NCBI RefSeq assembly: GCF_030294945.1 | Contig: NZ_AP018448.1 | Span: 8,032,501 to 8,096,500 of the forward strand | Reading direction: 5' to 3' | From: Streptomyces graminofaciens | Lineage (GTDB): Bacteria > Actinomycetota > Actinomycetes > Streptomycetales > Streptomycetaceae | DNA length: 64,000 bases | In this document: in pieces, positions 17,978 to 27,240 of the stretch | Layout: each line of letters begins with the position of its first letter | Position numbering within the stretch: the stretch's first letter is position 1 | Position numbers and translations under genes: made by a program | Notes under the pieces: model-generated | Told to the model about the DNA's origin: nothing | Databases searched by the model: none | Seen by the model: only the letters and a program-made list of their open reading frames with translations

Positions 17978-18967
17978 TCACAGCTTGCGCAGGCTGAGGC
18001 GTTGCACCTTGTGGTCCGTGCCCTTGCGGATGATGAGCGTGGCGCGGCCCCGGGTGGGGGCGATGTTCTCGACCAGGTTGGGCTTGTTGATGGTGCGCCA
18101 CAAAGTGCGGGCGTAGTCGAGGGCCTCGTCCTCGGAGACCTGGGTGTACTTGCGGAAGTACGAGTCGGGCTTCTGGAACGCGGTCTGGCGGAGCTTCTTG
18201 AAGCGGTTGAGGTACCAGCGTTCGATGTCGTCGTGGCTCGCGTCGACGTACACGCTGAAGTCGAAGTAGTCGGCGAGACCGACCCGGGTGCGGCCGTCCT
18301 TGCCGGGGAGGGCGGGCTGGAGGACGTTCAGGCCCTCCACGATGAGGATGTCGGGGCGGCGGACCGTGAGCCGCTGCTCGGGGACGATGTCGTAGATGAG
18401 GTGGGAGTAGACGGGTGCCGTCACCTCGTCCTTGCCCGCCTTGATGTCGGCGACGAAACGGGTCAGCGCGCGGCGGTCGTACGACTCCGGGAAGCCCTTG
18501 CGGGAGACCAGGCCGCGGTTCTGGAGCTGCTGCATGGGGAGCAGGAAGCCGTCCGTGGTGACCAGTTCGACGCGCGGGTGTTCGGGCCAGCGGGCGAGGA
18601 GGGCCTGGAGCAGGCGGGCGACGGTGGACTTGCCGACCGCCACCGAGCCGGCGACGCCTATGACGAACGGGGTGCCGGACTGGGAGCCCTGTTCGCCGAG
18701 GAAGGTGTTCAGGGCGCCGCGCAGGCCGTTGGTGGCGCCGACGTAGAGGTTGAGAAGGCGGGAGAGCGGCAGATAGATGTCCCGTACCTCGTCGAGGTCG
18801 ATGACATCGCCCAGGCCGCGCAGCTTCTCGACCTCCTCGGCATTCAGTGGCAGCGGCGTCTTTTCGCGCAGCGCGCTCCACTCGGTACGGGTGAGGTCGA
18901 CGTAGGGAGTCGCCTCCGGCCTGGGCCGGTGGGCGCTCCGCGGCAACGAGGAGACCGGTGAGATCAC
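17978..18967 (-). CDS. coaA: Type I pantothenate kinase
   Basis: The 329-residue enzyme phosphorylates pantothenate in the first step of coenzyme A synthesis. The Walker A motif [12 protein letters not shown] is at 104-115, and [26 protein letters not shown] and [10 protein letters not shown] are PanK-I motifs. The length is close to the E. coli enzyme. Its start lies in the 187-bp divergent gap with the small gene at 19155. Confidence 0.96.
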   Translation of the reverse strand: MISPVSSLPRSAHRPRPEATPYVDLTRTEWSALREKTPLPLNAEEVEKLRGLGDVIDLDEVRDIYLPLSRLLNLYVGATNGLRGALNTFLGEQGSQSGTPFVIGVAGSVAVGKSTVARLLQALLARWPEHPRVELVTTDGFLLPMQQLQNRGLVSRKGFPESYDRRALTRFVADIKAGKDEVTAPVYSHLIYDIVPEQRLTVRRPDILIVEGLNVLQPALPGKDGRTRVGLADYFDFSVYVDASHDDIERWYLNRFKKLRQTAFQKPDSYFRKYTQVSEDEALDYARTLWRTINKPNLVENIAPTRGRATLIIRKGTDHKVQRLSLRKL

Positions 18968-19154
18968 AGTCCATTGTTAACGGAGTTCGAACGGGGTGGC
19001 GGGTGGGGTCCGTCACGCCTGGCGTACTCGGGTGCCTCCTGTGGGTGAACCGTGTCGAAGGTATGGACCTGGAGTGGTGAACGGGGCTAGCGTCCGGGCA
19101 GTCGGAAGGGAGCCGCCTTCCGGCTGTCCACGCGGGTTTGGGGTGTCTGCCGCC

Positions 19155-19382
19155 ATGCGTTTCCAGAACGTCCTGCGTCCAAGATCTACGCGCGATGATC
19201 AACCGGACCTCGCCGGGCGCGTGTACAGCGAACTGTCGGTCGATCTGCCGGACGAGGACCTCGGGGAGTACCTCTACGACTGCATCGACATGTACCGGAT
19301 GGGGAGCAAGCCTCGGTGTGAGGAGGTCGAGTATCTGGGGATGGTGCAGGAGGCGATCGAGCGGATCGAGGACGGGGAGTGA
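19155..19382 (+). CDS. Small acidic hypothetical protein
   Basis: The predicted 75-residue protein begins MRFQNVLRPRSTRDDQPD and continues with an acidic helical part (GRVYSELSVDLPDEDLGEYLY, CDIMYRMG-like and EEVEYLGMVQEAIERIED). The frame is open further upstream to 18996, but the longer version has a Gly/Arg-rich sequence with shadow-like composition, so the ATG at 19155 is preferred. I do not recognise the family. It is convergent with nnrD, 19 bases apart. Confidence 0.6.
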   Translation: MRFQNVLRPRSTRDDQPDLAGRVYSELSVDLPDEDLGEYLYDCIDMYRMGSKPRCEEVEYLGMVQEAIERIEDGE

Positions 19383-19401
19383 GCGGTTCTTCGGTGACGG
19401 G

Positions 19402-20841
19402 TCAGCTCGTGATGTCGCGCCAGGCCGCCGGGATCGCCTCCGCCACGTCGTGCGCTCCCGCCGGGGCGCCGTCAGCGGCGTAGCGGCCCGCCAGGCCGTG
19501 GAGGTACGCGGCCGCGCTCGCCGCGTCCAGGGGCGTGAGGCCCGCGGCGAGGAGTGAGCCCGCGAGGCCGGAGAGGACGTCGCCGCTGCCTGCCGTGGCG
19601 AGCCAGGGGGTGCCGGTGGGGTTGACGCGGACCGGGGTGCCGGGGGTCGGGTCGGCGACGAGGGTCGTGGAGCCCTTGAGGAGGACCGTCGCGTCGTAGG
19701 CGCGGGCCAGGTCGCGTACGGCGGTGAGGCGGGCGGCCTCCACCTCCTCGCGGGAGACGCCGAGGAGCGCCGCCGCCTCGCCCGCGTGCGGGGTCATCAG
19801 GGTGGGGGCCGTGCGGGTGCGGACCGTGTCGCGGTCGGCCAGGCGCAGGCCGTCGGCGTCGAGGAGGACGGGGACGTCCGTGGCGAGGGCCTCGGCGACG
19901 GGGGCCGCGTCGTCGCCCACGCCCGGGCCCGCCACCCATGCCTGGACCCGGCCGGCCTTCTTCGGGCCGCTGTCCGAGACCAGGGTCTCCGGGAAGCGGG
20001 CGAGGACGGAGTCCGCGGCCGGGCCCACGTACCGGACTGCTCCCGCGCCGCCGCGCAGGGCGCCCGCGACGGCGAGTACGGCCGCGCCCGGGTAGCGCGC
20101 CGAGCCCGCCGCGATGCCCACGACGCCTCGGCGGTACTTGTCGCTCTCCGGGGACGGGTGGGGGAGCAGGGCGGCCACGTCCGGGTGCTGGAGGGACTCC
20201 AGGTCGGGGGTGGCGGGGAGGGTGTCGTCGAGGCCGATGTCGATCAGGCGTACGGAGCCGGCGTACGCGCGTGCCGGGTCGATGAGCAGGCCCGGTTTGT
20301 GGGTGCCGAAGGTGACGGTGAGGTCGGCGTGGACGGCCGGGCCGTGCACCTCGCCCGTGTCCGGTTCGATGCCGGAGGGCAGGTCGACGGCGATCACGAT
20401 GGCGGGGGAGGCGGCGGCGAGTTCGGCGAGGGGGGCGGCTTCGGGGCGGAGGCCGCCGCGGCCGCCGATGCCGACGATTCCGTCGAGGACGAGGTCGGCT
20501 CGGGGGATGAGGGCGGGGGCGGCCTGGGGGCTCGCTGTGGTGCCGCCCGCCTGGAGGAGGGCCTTGAGGGCGGTGGGGTGGGTGCGGTCCGGGTTGAGGA
20601 GGATCGCGGTGACGGCTGCGCCGCGTCTGGCGAGGCGGGCGCCCGCGTAGAGGGTGTCGCCGCCGTTGTCGCCGCTGCCGGTGAGGAGGAGTACGCGGCT
20701 GCCGTAGACCCTGCCGAGGGCGTCGGCGCAGGTTGCGGCGAGGCCTGCGGCCGCGCGTTGCATGAGGGCGCCGTCGGGGAGGCGGGCCATGAGGGTGCGT
20801 TCGGCTGAGCGGACGGTTTCTACGCGGTGGGCTGAGCGCAT
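19402..20841 (-). CDS. nnrD: Bifunctional NAD(P)H-hydrate epimerase and ADP-dependent dehydratase
   Basis: The 479-residue protein repairs hydrated NAD(P)H. The N-terminal epimerase domain (about 1-210) has LLLTGSGDNGGDTLYAGA, and the C-terminal dehydratase domain (about 215-479) has LMTPHAGEAAALLG and TAGSGDVLSGLAG. The start MRSAHRVETVRSAERTLM matches the family; the open frame upstream is Pro-rich and lies in a repeat region. It is downstream of acpS and glmS on the same strand, separated by a repeat-rich 418-bp gap. The domain fusion is usual in bacteria. Confidence 0.95.
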   Translation of the reverse strand: MRSAHRVETVRSAERTLMARLPDGALMQRAAAGLAATCADALGRVYGSRVLLLTGSGDNGGDTLYAGARLARRGAAVTAILLNPDRTHPTALKALLQAGGTTASPQAAPALIPRADLVLDGIVGIGGRGGLRPEAAPLAELAAASPAIVIAVDLPSGIEPDTGEVHGPAVHADLTVTFGTHKPGLLIDPARAYAGSVRLIDIGLDDTLPATPDLESLQHPDVAALLPHPSPESDKYRRGVVGIAAGSARYPGAAVLAVAGALRGGAGAVRYVGPAADSVLARFPETLVSDSGPKKAGRVQAWVAGPGVGDDAAPVAEALATDVPVLLDADGLRLADRDTVRTRTAPTLMTPHAGEAAALLGVSREEVEAARLTAVRDLARAYDATVLLKGSTTLVADPTPGTPVRVNPTGTPWLATAGSGDVLSGLAGSLLAAGLTPLDAASAAAYLHGLAGRYAADGAPAGAHDVAEAIPAAWRDITS

Positions 20842-21259
20842 GGGGTCGAGTCTGCCTGGTGGGGGGTGGGGTGTGCAGCCTGGGGGGCCGTATGGGAGGC
20901 GGTATGGGGGGCTTGAGGCGGGGTTTTGCTGCCGGGGTGGCGGTACGGGGTGTTGGAGCGCGGGGTTTCGGTACGGAGGCCTGTGGTGCGGGTTCCCTGC
21001 CTGGAGCCGGGGGCTCTTGCTGGGCGGGGGAGGTCGCACGGCCCGGCGCTTACGGGGTGCCGCTGCGCCCACCCGTGCCGCCCCAGCGGCACGAATGCCC
21101 GCAGCTAAGGGCGGCGCGAATGCACGCAGCTAGGGGCGGCGCGAATGCACGCAGCTAGGGGCGGCGCGAATGCACGCAGCTGTGCGGCCCCAGCGGCGCG
21201 AATGCCCGCAGCTGTGCGGCCCCAGCGGCACGTGCCCGTAGTCCGCAGCCACGGCGGGG
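20842..21259. other. Repeat-rich intergenic region between acpS and nnrD
   Basis: This 418-bp gap has no convincing gene. Its left part (20842-21030) is strongly G-rich on the plus strand with GGGG runs and would encode only low-complexity frames. Its right part holds the 25-bp tandem array described separately. It probably separates nnrD from glmS-acpS transcription. Confidence 0.55.
21088..21245. repeat. 25-bp tandem repeat array with two 32-bp variant units
   Basis: The core CGAATGCACGCAGCT (or CGAATGCCCGCAGCT) occurs at 21092, 21117, 21142, 21167 and 21199. The first four are spaced exactly 25 bases apart with a GGGGCGGCG-type linker; the last step is 32 bases because the linker changes to GTGCGGCCCCAGCGGCG. 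A partial unit follows. The array is non-coding and contains short palindromes such as GCAGCT/AGC. It may form structured RNA or reflect slippage. Confidence 0.85.
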
Positions 21260-21631
21260 CTAGCCCTCCGCCACCACCACCGCCGAAGCCACCCCCGCGT
21301 CGTGGCTCAGGGAGATGTGCCAGGACTTGACGCCCAGCTCGGCGGCTCGGGCTGCCACCGTGCCGGTCACTCGGAGGCGGGGTTGGCCCGAGCTTTCGAC
21401 GCAGACCTCCGCGTCGGTCCAGTGCAGGCCGGCGGGGGCGCCGAGAGCTTTGGCGAGGGCCTCCTTCGCGGCGAAGCGGGCCGCCAGGGACGCGATGCCC
21501 CGCCGGTCGCCGCTGGGGAGGAGCAACTCGGCGGGCAGGAAGAGGCGTTCGGCCATGCTGGGGGTGCGTTCCAGGGCGGCCTGGAAGCGGTCGATCTCGG
21601 CGACGTCGATCCCGACTCCGATGATGGGCAT
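21260..21631 (-). CDS. acpS: Holo-[acyl-carrier-protein] synthase
   Basis: The 123-residue enzyme transfers the 4'-phosphopantetheine of CoA to acyl carrier proteins. The metal-binding Asp lies in [12 protein letters not shown] and the second motif is [13 protein letters not shown], both near-canonical. MPIIGVGID was preferred over a start three codons upstream. It is 48 bases downstream of glmS on the same strand and functionally follows CoaA, which supplies CoA. Confidence 0.95.
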   Translation of the reverse strand: MPIIGVGIDVAEIDRFQAALERTPSMAERLFLPAELLLPSGDRRGIASLAARFAAKEALAKALGAPAGLHWTDAEVCVESSGQPRLRVTGTVAARAAELGVKSWHISLSHDAGVASAVVVAEG

Positions 21632-21679
21632 GGACTGCACCCTACGGTGCCCCCACCCCCAACACGGCTTCGCCCGCGC

Positions 21680-23527
21680 TCACTCCACCGTCACCGACTT
21701 CGCCAGGTTCCTCGGCTGGTCCACCTCGTTGCCGCGGGCCGTCGCCAGTTCGCAGGCGAAGACCTGGAGGGGGACCGTGGCGACCAGGGGCTGGAGGAGC
21801 GTGGGGGTGGCGGGGACGCGGATCAGATGGTCGGCGTACGGGACCACGGCCTCGTCGCCCTCCTCCGCGATGACGATCGTGCGGGCACCCCTCGCGCGGA
21901 TCTCCTGGATGTTGGAGACGATCTTGTCGTGGAGGAGGGAGCGGCCCGCGGGGGACGGGACCACGACGACCACCGGGAGGTCCTCCTCGATCAGGGCGAT
22001 CGGCCCGTGCTTCAGCTCGCCCGCCGCGAAGCCCTCCGCGTGCATGTACGCCAACTCCTTGAGCTTCAGGGCGCCTTCGAGGGCGACCGGGTAGCCGACG
22101 TGTCTGCCCAGGAACAGGACCGTGTCCTTGGCCGCGAGCGTGCGCGCCAACTCCCGTACCGGCTCCATCGTCTCCAGGACCCGCTCCACCTCGCACGAGA
22201 TGCGGGAGAGGTCGCGGATCACCGCCCGGATCTCGTCGCCCCACTTGGTGCCGCGAACCTGACCGAGGTACAGCGCGACGAGATAGCAGGCCACCAGCTG
22301 CGTCAGGAACGCCTTCGTCGAGGCGACGGCGACCTCCGGGCCGGCGTGCGTGTACAGCACCGCGTCCGACTCTCGGGGGATCGTCGAGCCGTTGGTGTTG
22401 CAGATGGCGAGGACCTTGGCGCCCTGCTCGCGGGCGTGCCGCAGCGCCATCAGCGTGTCCATCGTCTCGCCCGACTGGGAGATGGCGATCACCAGCGTGC
22501 GCGGGTCGAGGATCGGGTCGCGGTAGCGGAACTCGCTGGCCAGCTCCACCTCGCACGGGATGCGGGTCCAGTGCTCGATGGCGTACTTGGCGATCATGCC
22601 CGCGTGGAAAGCCGTACCGCACGCGACGATGACGACCTTGTCCAGCTCGCGCAGTTCCGACGTGCTGATCCGGACCTCGTCCAGCGTCAGGGAGCCCGAG
22701 CCGTCGATCCGGCCCAGCAACGTGTCCGCGACCGCCTTCGGCTGCTCGGCGATCTCCTTGAGCATGAAGTAGTCGTAGCCGTCCTTCTCCGCCGCCGACG
22801 CGTCCCAGTCGACGTGGTACGAGACGACGTCCGCCGGGCGGCCGTCGAACGTCGTCACCGTCACGCCGTCCCGGCGCAGCTCCACCACCTGGTCCTGGCC
22901 CAGCTCGATCGCCGACCGCGTGTGGGCGATGAACGCGGCGACGTCCGAGGCGAGAAAGGCCTCGCCCTCGCTGACGCCGACCACCAGCGGGGAGTTCCGG
23001 CGCGCCCCCACGACCACGCCCGGCTCGTCCGCGTGCACCGCGACCAGCGTGAACGCGCCCTCCAGCCGGCGGCACACCAGCCGCATCGCCTCCGCCAGGT
23101 CCGCGCACGAGGAGAACTCCTCGGCGAGCAGATGCGCCACCACTTCCGTGTCCGTCTCGGAGGCCAGGTCGTGGCCCCGCTCGGCCAGTTCGGCTCTCAG
23201 CGCGGCGAAGTTCTCGATGATGCCGTTGTGGACGACGGCCACTCTGCCCGCGTTGTCCAGATGCGGGTGGGCGTTGGTGTCCGTGGGGCCGCCGTGGGTC
23301 GCCCAGCGGGTGTGGCCGATTCCGGTCGAGCCCGTCGGCAGCGGTCTGCCGACGAGCTCCTTCTCCAGGTTGATCAGCTTCCCCGCCTTCTTGGCGGCGG
23401 CCAGGCCCCCGTCGGCGAGCACCGCCACGCCCGCCGAGTCGTACCCCCGGTACTCCAGCCGCCTCAGCCCGGCCAGGACCACGTCCAGCGCCGACTGCGA
23501 GCCCACGTATCCCACGATTCCGCACAT
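21680..23527 (-). CDS. glmS: Glutamine-fructose-6-phosphate aminotransferase (isomerizing)
   Basis: The 615-residue enzyme makes glucosamine-6-phosphate, entering the amino-sugar pathway. The mature N-terminal nucleophile Cys2 is in MCGIVGYVGS, followed by the glutaminase domain (1-240) with GIGHTRWATHGGPTDTNAHP. Two SIS domains follow (about 290-600) with SQSGETMDTL and the C-terminal EVDQPRNLAKSVTVE. The frame is open upstream, but only this ATG exposes the catalytic cysteine. Together with glmM it feeds peptidoglycan synthesis. Confidence 0.97.
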   Translation of the reverse strand: MCGIVGYVGSQSALDVVLAGLRRLEYRGYDSAGVAVLADGGLAAAKKAGKLINLEKELVGRPLPTGSTGIGHTRWATHGGPTDTNAHPHLDNAGRVAVVHNGIIENFAALRAELAERGHDLASETDTEVVAHLLAEEFSSCADLAEAMRLVCRRLEGAFTLVAVHADEPGVVVGARRNSPLVVGVSEGEAFLASDVAAFIAHTRSAIELGQDQVVELRRDGVTVTTFDGRPADVVSYHVDWDASAAEKDGYDYFMLKEIAEQPKAVADTLLGRIDGSGSLTLDEVRISTSELRELDKVVIVACGTAFHAGMIAKYAIEHWTRIPCEVELASEFRYRDPILDPRTLVIAISQSGETMDTLMALRHAREQGAKVLAICNTNGSTIPRESDAVLYTHAGPEVAVASTKAFLTQLVACYLVALYLGQVRGTKWGDEIRAVIRDLSRISCEVERVLETMEPVRELARTLAAKDTVLFLGRHVGYPVALEGALKLKELAYMHAEGFAAGELKHGPIALIEEDLPVVVVVPSPAGRSLLHDKIVSNIQEIRARGARTIVIAEEGDEAVVPYADHLIRVPATPTLLQPLVATVPLQVFACELATARGNEVDQPRNLAKSVTVE

Positions 23528-23694
23528 ACCGAACCCAACCCCTTCAGGACCACCGGGAAGCGACTGCGAAGCGACTTGTTGTGTGCCTGTAGTTACTGTA
23601 CGTGACATTGTGGCGCTCGGTGAGCCCTCGGATCGGGTGACCTCCCGAGCGCGGCGCACCCCCACGCGCGCGTGCGCCACGTATCGCTGATCGC

Positions 23695-24609
23695 ATGGCA
23701 AACAGACATCGCATGACAAACAGACATCTGGTGTTCCGGGGCGTCGCGGTCGTTCTCGCCCTCACCGCCGCGCTCCCCATGGACGCCGCCGCGGCCGACC
23801 CCGCGCCGCCCGCGCCGAAGCCGCGCGCCGAGCAACTCGTCCCCGGAGTGCCGCCGGGCCCCCACCAGCCCTGGCAGCTCGACACGCCCGATCAGGCGCT
23901 GCCGCCGCGCGTGTACACGCCGAGCGCGGAGGAGGAGGCGAGGGAGCCGAAGGACGCGCCCCCGGGGACGTACGACCTCATCGAGTACGTGCCGCTCAGT
24001 GAGGCGGTGCGCGGGGTCGAGGTGTCGTGCACCAAGCTGACCGGCCCTTATCAGCGTCAGGTGGAGCGGTGGCTGAAGCTGAAGGTGGACGGGAAGCAGT
24101 CGCGGGCGGACTGTCTCGCGATCCGGGCCTTCCAGCTCAAGTACCTCATCAAGCCCGCGATCGGCTTCGCCGGGCCGGTGACCTGGGCCAAGATGCGGCT
24201 GCTGTCCGCCAGGAAGAACCCCAACGCGGCCGGGAAGTGCCCCGTGCGCACCTACCGGGTGGCCTGTGTGGACCTCTCCCGGCAGCTGACCTGGGTGCAG
24301 AAGGGGAAGAAGGTGCTGTTCGGCCCGGCGCCGATCCGCAGCGGCCGTAAGCAGTACCCGACCCGTGCCGGCTGGCACAGCGTGTACTGGAAGCACAAGA
24401 ACCACTGGTCGACGCTCTACAACCAGCCCATGCCGTACAGCCAGTTCTTCAGCGGCGGGCAGGCGTTCCACGCGGTGTACGGGTCCCTCGACACGGAGAT
24501 CGGGTCCATGGGGTGCGTGAACATGCGGCTGGCGGACGCGCGGAAGTTGTGGGACGTGCTGAAGACGAAGGACCGGGTGTTCGTGTGGGGGCGGCGAGTG
24601 GGCCTGTGA
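23695..24609 (+). CDS. Secreted L,D-transpeptidase (YkuD type) with peptidoglycan-binding region
   Basis: The 304-residue protein has a signal peptide (about 1-34, ending DAAAADP), a Pro-rich stretch and a peptidoglycan-binding-like helical domain (about 112-172). The C-terminal YkuD domain (about 188-302) carries AFHAVYGSLDTEIGSMGCVNM, with His259 and the catalytic Cys274. The usual SHGC is SMGC here, an accepted variant. It probably makes 3-3 crosslinks or anchors proteins in the wall. It is divergent from glmS and just upstream of alr, a cell-wall setting. Confidence 0.88.
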   Translation: MANRHRMTNRHLVFRGVAVVLALTAALPMDAAAADPAPPAPKPRAEQLVPGVPPGPHQPWQLDTPDQALPPRVYTPSAEEEAREPKDAPPGTYDLIEYVPLSEAVRGVEVSCTKLTGPYQRQVERWLKLKVDGKQSRADCLAIRAFQLKYLIKPAIGFAGPVTWAKMRLLSARKNPNAAGKCPVRTYRVACVDLSRQLTWVQKGKKVLFGPAPIRSGRKQYPTRAGWHSVYWKHKNHWSTLYNQPMPYSQFFSGGQAFHAVYGSLDTEIGSMGCVNMRLADARKLWDVLKTKDRVFVWGRRVGL

Positions 24610-24673
24610 TCCCCGTGAGCCATTCCAGGGCGAGCCAGGGGCTGTCGGAGCTCTCTGAGACACTGGGGCTGCC

Positions 24674-25834
24674 ATGACTGAGACCGTTCCCCTTCCGATC
24701 GAGGCCCTGCGGGCCCGTGCCGAGATCGATCTGGCCGCCCTGCGGGCCAACGTGCGTACGCTCCGCGCGCTCGCGCCGGGCGCTGCTCTGATGGCCGTCG
24801 TGAAGTCCGACGCGTACGGCCACGGGGCGGTGCCGTGTGCCCGCGCGGCAGTCGAGGCGGGGGCGACCTGGCTCGGCACGGCCACGCCCGAGGAGGCGTT
24901 GGCCCTGCGTGCGGCCGGGTTGCCGGGGCGCATCATGTGCTGGCTCTGGACCCCGGGCGGGCCCTGGCGCGAGGCCGTCGAGGCCGATCTGGACGTCTCG
25001 GTCGGCGGCATGTGGGCGCTGCGCGAAGTCACCCGCGCGGCACGCGAGGCGGGCGTACGCGCGCGCGTGCAGCTCAAGGCCGACACCGGCCTCGGGCGGG
25101 GCGGCTGCCAGCCGGACGACTGGCCGGAACTGGTCGCCGAGGCCCTGCGCGCGGAGGCGGCGGGCCTCGTGAGTGTCACCGGCCTCTGGTCGCACTTCGC
25201 CTGCGCCGACGAGCCCGGGCACCCCTCCATCGCCGCCCAGCTCACGCGCTTCCGCGAGCTGGTGGCGTACGCCGAGGAGCAGGGCGTACGCCCCGAGGTG
25301 CGGCACATCGCCAACTCACCGGCCACGCTCACCCTCCCCGACACCCACTTCGACCTCGTCCGGACCGGCGTCGCGGTCTACGGCATCTCGCCCAGCCCCG
25401 AACTGGGCAGCTCGGCCGACTTCGGGCTGCGCCCGGTCATGCGGCTCAGCGCCTCGCTCGCCCTGGTCAAGCACGTACCGGGGGGTCACGGCGTCAGCTA
25501 CGGACATCACTACGTCACCCCGGGCGCCACGACCCTCGGCCTGGTCCCCGTCGGCTACGCGGACGGCATCCCCCGGCACGCCTCCGGGACCGGGCCCGTC
25601 CTGGTCGGCGGCAAGTGGCGGACGGTCGCCGGGCGGGTCGCGATGGACCAGTTCGTCGTCGACCTCGGCGGGGACGAGCCCGCGGCCGGGGACGAAGCCG
25701 TGCTGTTCGGAGCGGGTGACGCGGGCGAGCCGACGGCCGAGGACTGGGCGAAGGCGGCGGGCACCATCGCGTACGAGATCGTGACGCGCATCGGAACGCG
25801 CGTTCCGCGCGTCTACGTGAACACCGGTGTGTGA
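24674..25834 (+). CDS. alr: Alanine racemase
   Basis: The 386-residue PLP enzyme makes D-alanine for peptidoglycan. The PLP lysine (Lys44) lies in AVVKSDAYGHGAVP and the second catalytic Tyr in HGVSYGHHYVTP. GLVPVGYADGIPR and AGRVAMDQFVVDLG are further family motifs. Fold-type III N-domain (about 15-245) and C-terminal beta domain are complete. It starts 64 bases after the L,D-transpeptidase gene. Confidence 0.97.
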   Translation: MTETVPLPIEALRARAEIDLAALRANVRTLRALAPGAALMAVVKSDAYGHGAVPCARAAVEAGATWLGTATPEEALALRAAGLPGRIMCWLWTPGGPWREAVEADLDVSVGGMWALREVTRAAREAGVRARVQLKADTGLGRGGCQPDDWPELVAEALRAEAAGLVSVTGLWSHFACADEPGHPSIAAQLTRFRELVAYAEEQGVRPEVRHIANSPATLTLPDTHFDLVRTGVAVYGISPSPELGSSADFGLRPVMRLSASLALVKHVPGGHGVSYGHHYVTPGATTLGLVPVGYADGIPRHASGTGPVLVGGKWRTVAGRVAMDQFVVDLGGDEPAAGDEAVLFGAGDAGEPTAEDWAKAAGTIAYEIVTRIGTRVPRVYVNTGV

Positions 25835-25928
25835 ACGCCGATGAGTGAACGGCCACTTTCGAACGCGCGTACGTGATAAGCGAACGAGACGGGTAACCCC
25901 GGCACAGGTGTGCACATGAGCAGACCGT

Positions 25929-25965
25929 GATTCCGGTGAACGCGATTCCGGTGCAGATTCCGGTG
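25929..25965. repeat. Three direct repeats of GATTCCGGTG
   Basis: GATTCCGGTG occurs at 25929, 25944 and 25956, ending about 15 bases before the alpha/beta hydrolase start. The last copy overlaps the GAAGAGGAGCAGG ribosome site. The spacing is uneven (15 and 12). Slippage or a regulatory site are both possible. Confidence 0.5.
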
Positions 25966-25979
25966 AAGAGGAGCAGGAC

Positions 25980-27233
25980 GTGAGCGAGAGCAGCGCGGAG
26001 GCCGTGGAGGCCGTCGCGAGCGCGGCCTCCACGGCCGTCTCCGCCGCCGGGAACGCCGGCAACTGGCGCAAGGCCGGCGTCGTGGGCGCCGCGATAGGTG
26101 TGGTCGCCGCGGGTGCCGCCGCCGGGGTCGCCATAGAGCGGCTCACGGTGGGGCGCGGCATGCGCCAGAAGGCCCGGCTGGCCCTCGACTCCACGGGCCC
26201 GTACGGCGCGCTGCGCGGCACCCCCGGCAAGGCGTACGCCGACGACGGCACCGAGCTGTACTACGAGGTCGACGACATCGACCCCGAGGTCGCCCTGTCC
26301 CCCCGCAGGCGCCGGCTCTTCGGCCGCAAGGCACCGGCGCCGGTCACCGTCGTCTTCAGCCACGGCTACTGCCTCAACCAGGACTCCTGGCACTTCCAGC
26401 GGGCCGCGCTGCGCGGGGTCGTGCGGACCGTGCACTGGGACCAGCGCAGCCACGGCCGCTCGGCGCACGGCGTGGGCCAGCTCCAGGAGGGCGAGCCGGT
26501 CTCCATCGACCAGCTCGGCCGCGACCTCAAGGCGGTGCTCGACGCGGCCGTGCCCGAGGGGCCGATCGTGCTCGTCGGGCACTCCATGGGCGGGATGACC
26601 GTCATGGCCCTGGCCGCCCACTACCCCGAGCTGATCCAGGAGCGGGTGGTCGCCGTCGCCCTGGTCGGTACGTCGTCGGGGCGGCTCGGCGAGGTCAACT
26701 TCGGGCTGCCCGTCGCGGGCGTCAACGTCGTACGGCGGGTACTGCCCGGGGTGCTCAAGGCGCTCGGGCAGCAGGCCGCGCTGGTGGAGCGGGGGCGGCG
26801 GGCCACCGCCGATCTCTTCGCCGGGATCATCAAGCGGTACTCGTTCGCGTCCCGGGACGTCGACCCGGCGGTCGCGCGGTTCGCCGAGCGGATGATCGAG
26901 GGCACGCCGATCGACGTGGTCGCCGAGTTCTACCCGGCGTTCACCGAGCACGACAAGACGGAGGCGCTCGCCGCCTTCGCCGAGCTGCCGGTGCTCGTCC
27001 TCGCCGGGGTCAAGGACCTCGTCACCCCGAGCGAGCACAGCGAGGCGATCGCCGATCTGCTGCCGGACGCGGAGCTGGTGCTCGTTCCGGACGCCGGGCA
27101 TCTCGTCATCCTGGAGCACCCCGAGGTCGTCACCGACCGCCTCGCCGACCTGCTCACCCGCGCGGGTGCCGTGCCCGCAGGGGCTACGGTTAGTGGCTAT
27201 GGAAGCGCCAGCAGCACCGCACAACCCGGGTGA
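25980..27233 (+). CDS. Alpha/beta-hydrolase with an N-terminal membrane segment
   Basis: The 417-residue protein has one hydrophobic segment (about 32-52, AGVVGAAIGVVAAGAAAGVA) and then an alpha/beta-hydrolase domain. The nucleophile elbow is GHSMGG (about residue 201), the oxyanion region FSHGYCLNQDSW, and the catalytic Asp and His are plausible in LAGVKDLVTPSEHS and PDAGHLVILEHPE. The start is GTG. It lies between alr and tsaE on one strand, an arrangement I recall in Streptomyces. The substrate is unknown; an esterase or lipase role is an inference. Confidence 0.85.
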   Translation: MSESSAEAVEAVASAASTAVSAAGNAGNWRKAGVVGAAIGVVAAGAAAGVAIERLTVGRGMRQKARLALDSTGPYGALRGTPGKAYADDGTELYYEVDDIDPEVALSPRRRRLFGRKAPAPVTVVFSHGYCLNQDSWHFQRAALRGVVRTVHWDQRSHGRSAHGVGQLQEGEPVSIDQLGRDLKAVLDAAVPEGPIVLVGHSMGGMTVMALAAHYPELIQERVVAVALVGTSSGRLGEVNFGLPVAGVNVVRRVLPGVLKALGQQAALVERGRRATADLFAGIIKRYSFASRDVDPAVARFAERMIEGTPIDVVAEFYPAFTEHDKTEALAAFAELPVLVLAGVKDLVTPSEHSEAIADLLPDAELVLVPDAGHLVILEHPEVVTDRLADLLTRAGAVPAGATVSGYGSASSTAQPG

Positions 27234-27240
27234 GCAGCCC

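Noticed and set aside
21088..21245. A CRISPR array
   Set aside because: The units are contiguous 25-bp copies without unique spacers, and no cas genes are present.
24674..24800. A frame on the minus strand covering alr that looked like a long Arg-rich protein
   Set aside because: Its composition is that of antisense frames in high-GC DNA, and alr has all catalytic motifs.
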